Positions 58,355 through 64,000 of a DNA stretch of 64,000 nt are shown piece by piece. A program made the translations under genes and the position numbers. Source of the DNA: an uncultured Kocuria sp. (GTDB lineage: Bacteria; Actinomycetota; Actinomycetes; Actinomycetales; Micrococcaceae). Numbering within the stretch: position 1 is the stretch's first letter; the number at the start of each line of letters is the position of its first letter. The notes under the pieces are model-generated. The model worked only from the letters and a program-made list of their open reading frames with translations, did not search any database and was not told where the DNA came from. Where the stretch lies: assembly GCF_947500125.1 (NCBI RefSeq), contig NZ_CANMRA010000001.1, positions 124,001-188,000 of the forward strand. The letters are read 5' to 3'.

Positions 58355-60052
58355 ATGGAGCACCTTGACGCAGAGCGGGAAGCCCCCGCTCTCGATGCAC
58401 GGGACCTCCTCCGGCTCGTGCGCACGCACTGGCGGGCCATCACGCTGATCACGCTGCTGTGCACCCTCCTGGCGCTCGGCTGGACGCTGATCCAGCCGAA
58501 GATCTACTCGGCCACGGCGTCCGGCCTGGTCGTCGCCACCGGTGAGCAGGACCTGGCCAGCGCGCTGGCGGGCAACAACCTGGCGCAGTCCAAGGCGGTC
58601 TCCTACGAGTCGCTGGCGACATCGAAGCCAGTGGCCGAAGGCGTGATCGACGAGCTCGACCTCGACGCCACGCCGGAGGAGCTGCTGCAGCGCATTGCCA
58701 CGGACGTTCCCGTGGACACCCCGGAGCTGCGCATCACCGCCGACGCCGAGGACCCGACCGAGGCAGCCGATCTGGCCAACGCCTGGGTCGTGGCGCTGGC
58801 CGGTCAGGTGCAGGAGCTCGAGAGCCAGGGCGACGAGGACGCCATCAATCGCGTGGCCGTCCAGCCGCTGAGCAACGCCTCGCTGCCGCTGGCGCCGTCC
58901 TCGCCGAACCTCAAGCTGAACCTGGCCCTCGGCTTCGTGGGCGGTCTCGGTCTGGGCATGCTCTACGCCTTCGCCCGGTACAAGATGGACCGCCGCATCA
59001 AGTCCGTCGAGGAGATCCGCGACGGCTTCGGTGTTGCGGTCCTCGGTGTCATCCCCACGGACGACCGGCTGGCCGACCACCGCGAAATCGTCGAGACCGG
59101 CTTCTCCTCCGGGCGCGGGCATCACGAGTTCTCCGAGGCTCTGCGCGAGCTGCGCACCAACCTCAGCTTCGTCTCCGTGGACAACCCCCCGAAGATGATC
59201 GTGGTCACCTCCGCCCTGCCGGGTGAGGGCAAGTCCTCGATCACGGCGAACCTGGCGGTGGCCATCGCCTCGACCGGGCGCAACGTCGTCGTCGTGGACG
59301 GGGACCTCCGCCGGCCGGTGATCACCGACCTGTTCGGGCTCGTGCCCGGCGTGGGTGTCACCGACGTGCTGACCGGGCAGGTGCAGGTGGACGAGGTCCT
59401 CCAGACCTACGACAAGTTCCCGAACCTGCAGGTGCTCGGCGCCGGCCGCACGGCGCCGAACCCCACGGAGCTGCTGTCCTCGAAGGCCATGCACGCCATG
59501 CTCGAGACCCTCGCCGAGGACGCCCTGGTCCTGGTGGACGCTCCCCCGCTGCTGCCGGTCACCGACGCCGCGCTGCTCACGGCCTCCGCCGACGGCGCGA
59601 TCATCGTGGCCACCGCGCAGCGGACCACCACGGACGAGCTGTCCAAGGCCCTGGAGAACCTGCACCAGGTCCACGGCAACGTGCTCGGCGTGGTGCTCAA
59701 CCGCGTGCCCACCACCGGTGCGGACGCCGGGTACTACGGATACTATGGCAAATCCTATTACGCGAACTCGGACGAGCAGGCGGCGCCGAAGACCGGCGCT
59801 CAGCCGGTGGTCGCTGCACCGGCTGCCCAGCAGCCGTGGGGCACGGCACCGCGCGCGGAGGGCTCCGAGGCCCAGCATGCGGGTTCACCCCGTACTCGGC
59901 AGGAGCCCACGGCTCCCGCGGCCGAGGACGCGGCACCCGCTTCGCGGCCTCAGCAGTCCAACGGTCAGGGTTCTCCCGAGCACGAGACCTTCGGCCTCGA
60001 GGCCTGGGGCCAGTCGGGCTCGCACAGCGGGTCCACCGCCACGGGGCACTGA
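58355..60052 (+). CDS. Bacterial tyrosine kinase/chain-length determinant fusion (Wzc-like BY-kinase)
   Basis: N-terminal Wzz domain; Walker A-like 'VVTSALPGEGKSSITANLAVAIAS', 'VVVVDGDLRRP', 'LVLVDAPPLLPVTDA'; C-terminal Tyr cluster 'AGYYGYYGKSYYAN'. Confidence 0.95.
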   Translation: MEHLDAEREAPALDARDLLRLVRTHWRAITLITLLCTLLALGWTLIQPKIYSATASGLVVATGEQDLASALAGNNLAQSKAVSYESLATSKPVAEGVIDELDLDATPEELLQRIATDVPVDTPELRITADAEDPTEAADLANAWVVALAGQVQELESQGDEDAINRVAVQPLSNASLPLAPSSPNLKLNLALGFVGGLGLGMLYAFARYKMDRRIKSVEEIRDGFGVAVLGVIPTDDRLADHREIVETGFSSGRGHHEFSEALRELRTNLSFVSVDNPPKMIVVTSALPGEGKSSITANLAVAIASTGRNVVVVDGDLRRPVITDLFGLVPGVGVTDVLTGQVQVDEVLQTYDKFPNLQVLGAGRTAPNPTELLSSKAMHAMLETLAEDALVLVDAPPLLPVTDAALLTASADGAIIVATAQRTTTDELSKALENLHQVHGNVLGVVLNRVPTTGADAGYYGYYGKSYYANSDEQAAPKTGAQPVVAAPAAQQPWGTAPRAEGSEAQHAGSPRTRQEPTAPAAEDAAPASRPQQSNGQGSPEHETFGLEAWGQSGSHSGSTATGH

Positions 60053-60249
60053 TCCCGGCCGGTGTCCGGCTCAACCGTTCACGGGGCGTCTTCCTGCGGG
60101 AAGGCGCCCCGAACGCGTTGCAGGACCTCCGCAGGGCTCACTGCCCGGCGGCCTCCGGATCGGTCATTCCGACGATCATGACCAGGTGGCCGCACGTGTC
60201 GTCGAGCACCGCGGTGATGACCGGACCCGTCGGGACACCAGCGGCCGCC

Positions 60250-60612
60250 TCAGCAGGGGGTCTGCTGGTGCACGACCAGCTTCCAGCCCCGCTCCCGGCG
60301 GGCGTAGGTGCTGCTGACGAGCGCCTCGTACGGAGCGGATTCTCCCCGGCGGGCCTGCACGCGGTAGAAGACCACCGCGGTGTCGGACGTCGGATACAGC
60401 ACCCGGAGGTCGGACAGCTCGTAGGAGGACCACGGGATGCCGGACAGGGAGGCCACGATCGCCGCGCGGTCGTCCAGGAGCAGGCCGCCGGGCAGCAGCA
60501 TCAGCGGCTCCTGGTCCAGGACGTCGTCGTAGAAGGCCGCGGCCTGCTCGCCGGTCGAGGACAGGGCCTGCCAGCCCTGCTGCTCCAGACTGCTCGGATC
60601 GGTGCTCTCCAT
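60250..60612 (-). CDS. NTF2-like/DUF4440-type small protein
   Basis: 'MESTDPSSLEQQGWQALSSTGEQAAAFYDDVLDQEPLMLLPGGLLLDDRAAIVASLSG...YARRERGWKLVVHQQTP'. Confidence 0.78.
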   Translation of the reverse strand: MESTDPSSLEQQGWQALSSTGEQAAAFYDDVLDQEPLMLLPGGLLLDDRAAIVASLSGIPWSSYELSDLRVLYPTSDTAVVFYRVQARRGESAPYEALVSSTYARRERGWKLVVHQQTPC

Positions 60613-60789
60613 GGGCCCATGATGGCACCGGCCGGCCGCGTTCGACACGGATGACGACGACGCCTCCCCGTCCCGAGGGGCGTCCACCTGCCCACGGCGC
60701 AGGGCCGGACGTATGCTCAAAATCGGTCGGATCGATCCGGGCAGCGCAGTCGGGAACCCGACGGCAACGACGCCCGCGGAGGAGACACG

Positions 60790-63180
<2,391 letters not shown>

Positions 63181-63231
63181 GCGCACCACCCGTCCTCAGC
63201 ACCGCCCCGGAAGAGCCGGGTCGCAGCGAGA

Positions 63232-63840
63232 TCAGCCCGCCGGCCCCCGCTCCGCGTAGCGGCGCTCGAAGGCGAGGATCGCGTCCGTGGCCTCGAACAG
63301 CTCGTCCGCCATCTGCTGGAGCACCGCGTCCTCCTGGCGGTAGGGGTCGACCACGTCGTTGCGCTCCGGGTGGCGCACCGGCACCCGCTGACGCAGCCGC
63401 GGCGCCTGCTGCACCAGCCACGCCCAGCGCTCGGCGCGGTCCGCCGGCACCGCGTGGTCGAGCTCCGGGTCGGTGGAGAGGTACTGCAGGATCCGGGCGA
63501 ACTCCCGCAGGGTGAAGACCTTCTTCAGCAGCCGCGGGGACTGCTGGAGCACCGGCTGGGTGTGCTCCCGGGCCATCACGAGCACCAGGTCCACGTCCCG
63601 CAGCACGTCCGGGGTGACCTGCCGGGCCCGGTGCGCGGCGGCGGCCTCCAGGCCGCGGTCCCGGGCCAGCTTGCCCACCCGCTGCTCGAAGCCCTCGTCC
63701 ACCAGCGCGTGCATCCCGGCGCTCGTCACCTCGAAGCCGCCGGGCGAGATCTCGTTGAGGCCGTGGTCGAGCTCGACCGCCGCCATGGGCGAACGGCAGA
63801 TGTTGCCCGTGCAGACCGTCAGGATGCGCGTGGGGGCCAT
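63232..63840 (-). CDS. Low-molecular-weight protein tyrosine phosphatase (Wzb-like)
   Basis: 'RILTVCTGNICRSPMAAVEL' (CX5R P-loop) and C-terminal 'DVVDPYRQ' Asp motif. Confidence 0.92.
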   Translation of the reverse strand: MAPTRILTVCTGNICRSPMAAVELDHGLNEISPGGFEVTSAGMHALVDEGFEQRVGKLARDRGLEAAAAHRARQVTPDVLRDVDLVLVMAREHTQPVLQQSPRLLKKVFTLREFARILQYLSTDPELDHAVPADRAERWAWLVQQAPRLRQRVPVRHPERNDVVDPYRQEDAVLQQMADELFEATDAILAFERRYAERGPAG

Positions 63841-64000
63841 GGTTCTCCTCTGGGGGTCGAGTCCGGTTCATCGTATCCGGGCGACAGCCCTGAGCAGGGC
63901 GTTCACCGGCTCACCGGGAGCGCGCCGCGGACGGGAGCGGGAAGGCGGCAGGTCCGTCGTCGTCGTTCCCCGAGCCGGATCACCGGACCCAATCACTACG

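Overview
High-GC actinobacterial DNA, probably Micrococcaceae/Kocuria-like (inferred from codon usage and gene content, not verified). The window is dominated by polymer and glycan synthesis modules. (1) 0.3-8.5 kb: a single-module Pls/PosA-type NRPS-like poly-amino-acid synthetase (A-T-TM-hexapeptide), flanked by a polytopic membrane protein, a secreted alpha/beta hydrolase and a divergent amino acid permease. (2) 8.6-15.6 kb: a minus-strand operon (small membrane protein, GT2, GT-C-like membrane protein, GtrA, GH26 mannanase-like lipoprotein). The GH26 frame is split by an in-frame TGA from a carbohydrate-binding-like domain. (3) 16.2-28.8 kb: mostly housekeeping genes (CbiX, CobA, HemD, DeoC, Mfd, DUF2505, NhaA) plus an intact IS110-family transposase and a tandem-duplicated small membrane protein pair separated by a 13-bp minisatellite. 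(4) 29.5-32.7 kb: a galactose-oxidase/GlxA-like radical-copper oxidase with two nearly identical N-terminal domains, plus an Excalibur protein. (5) 34.6-63.8 kb: a large exopolysaccharide locus with a colanic-acid-like gene set: ManC, Gmd, Fcl, WcaI- and WcaF-like proteins, pyruvyltransferase, FrhB-like protein, Wzx, Wzy, two initiating glycosylphosphotransferases plus a third remnant, BY-kinase and LMW-PTP. It also contains a secreted Lys/Tyr/His/Trp-rich orphan protein and several decayed IS elements. Most long ORFs antisense to these genes are GC-rich artefacts. No CRISPR array, rRNA or confident tRNA was seen.
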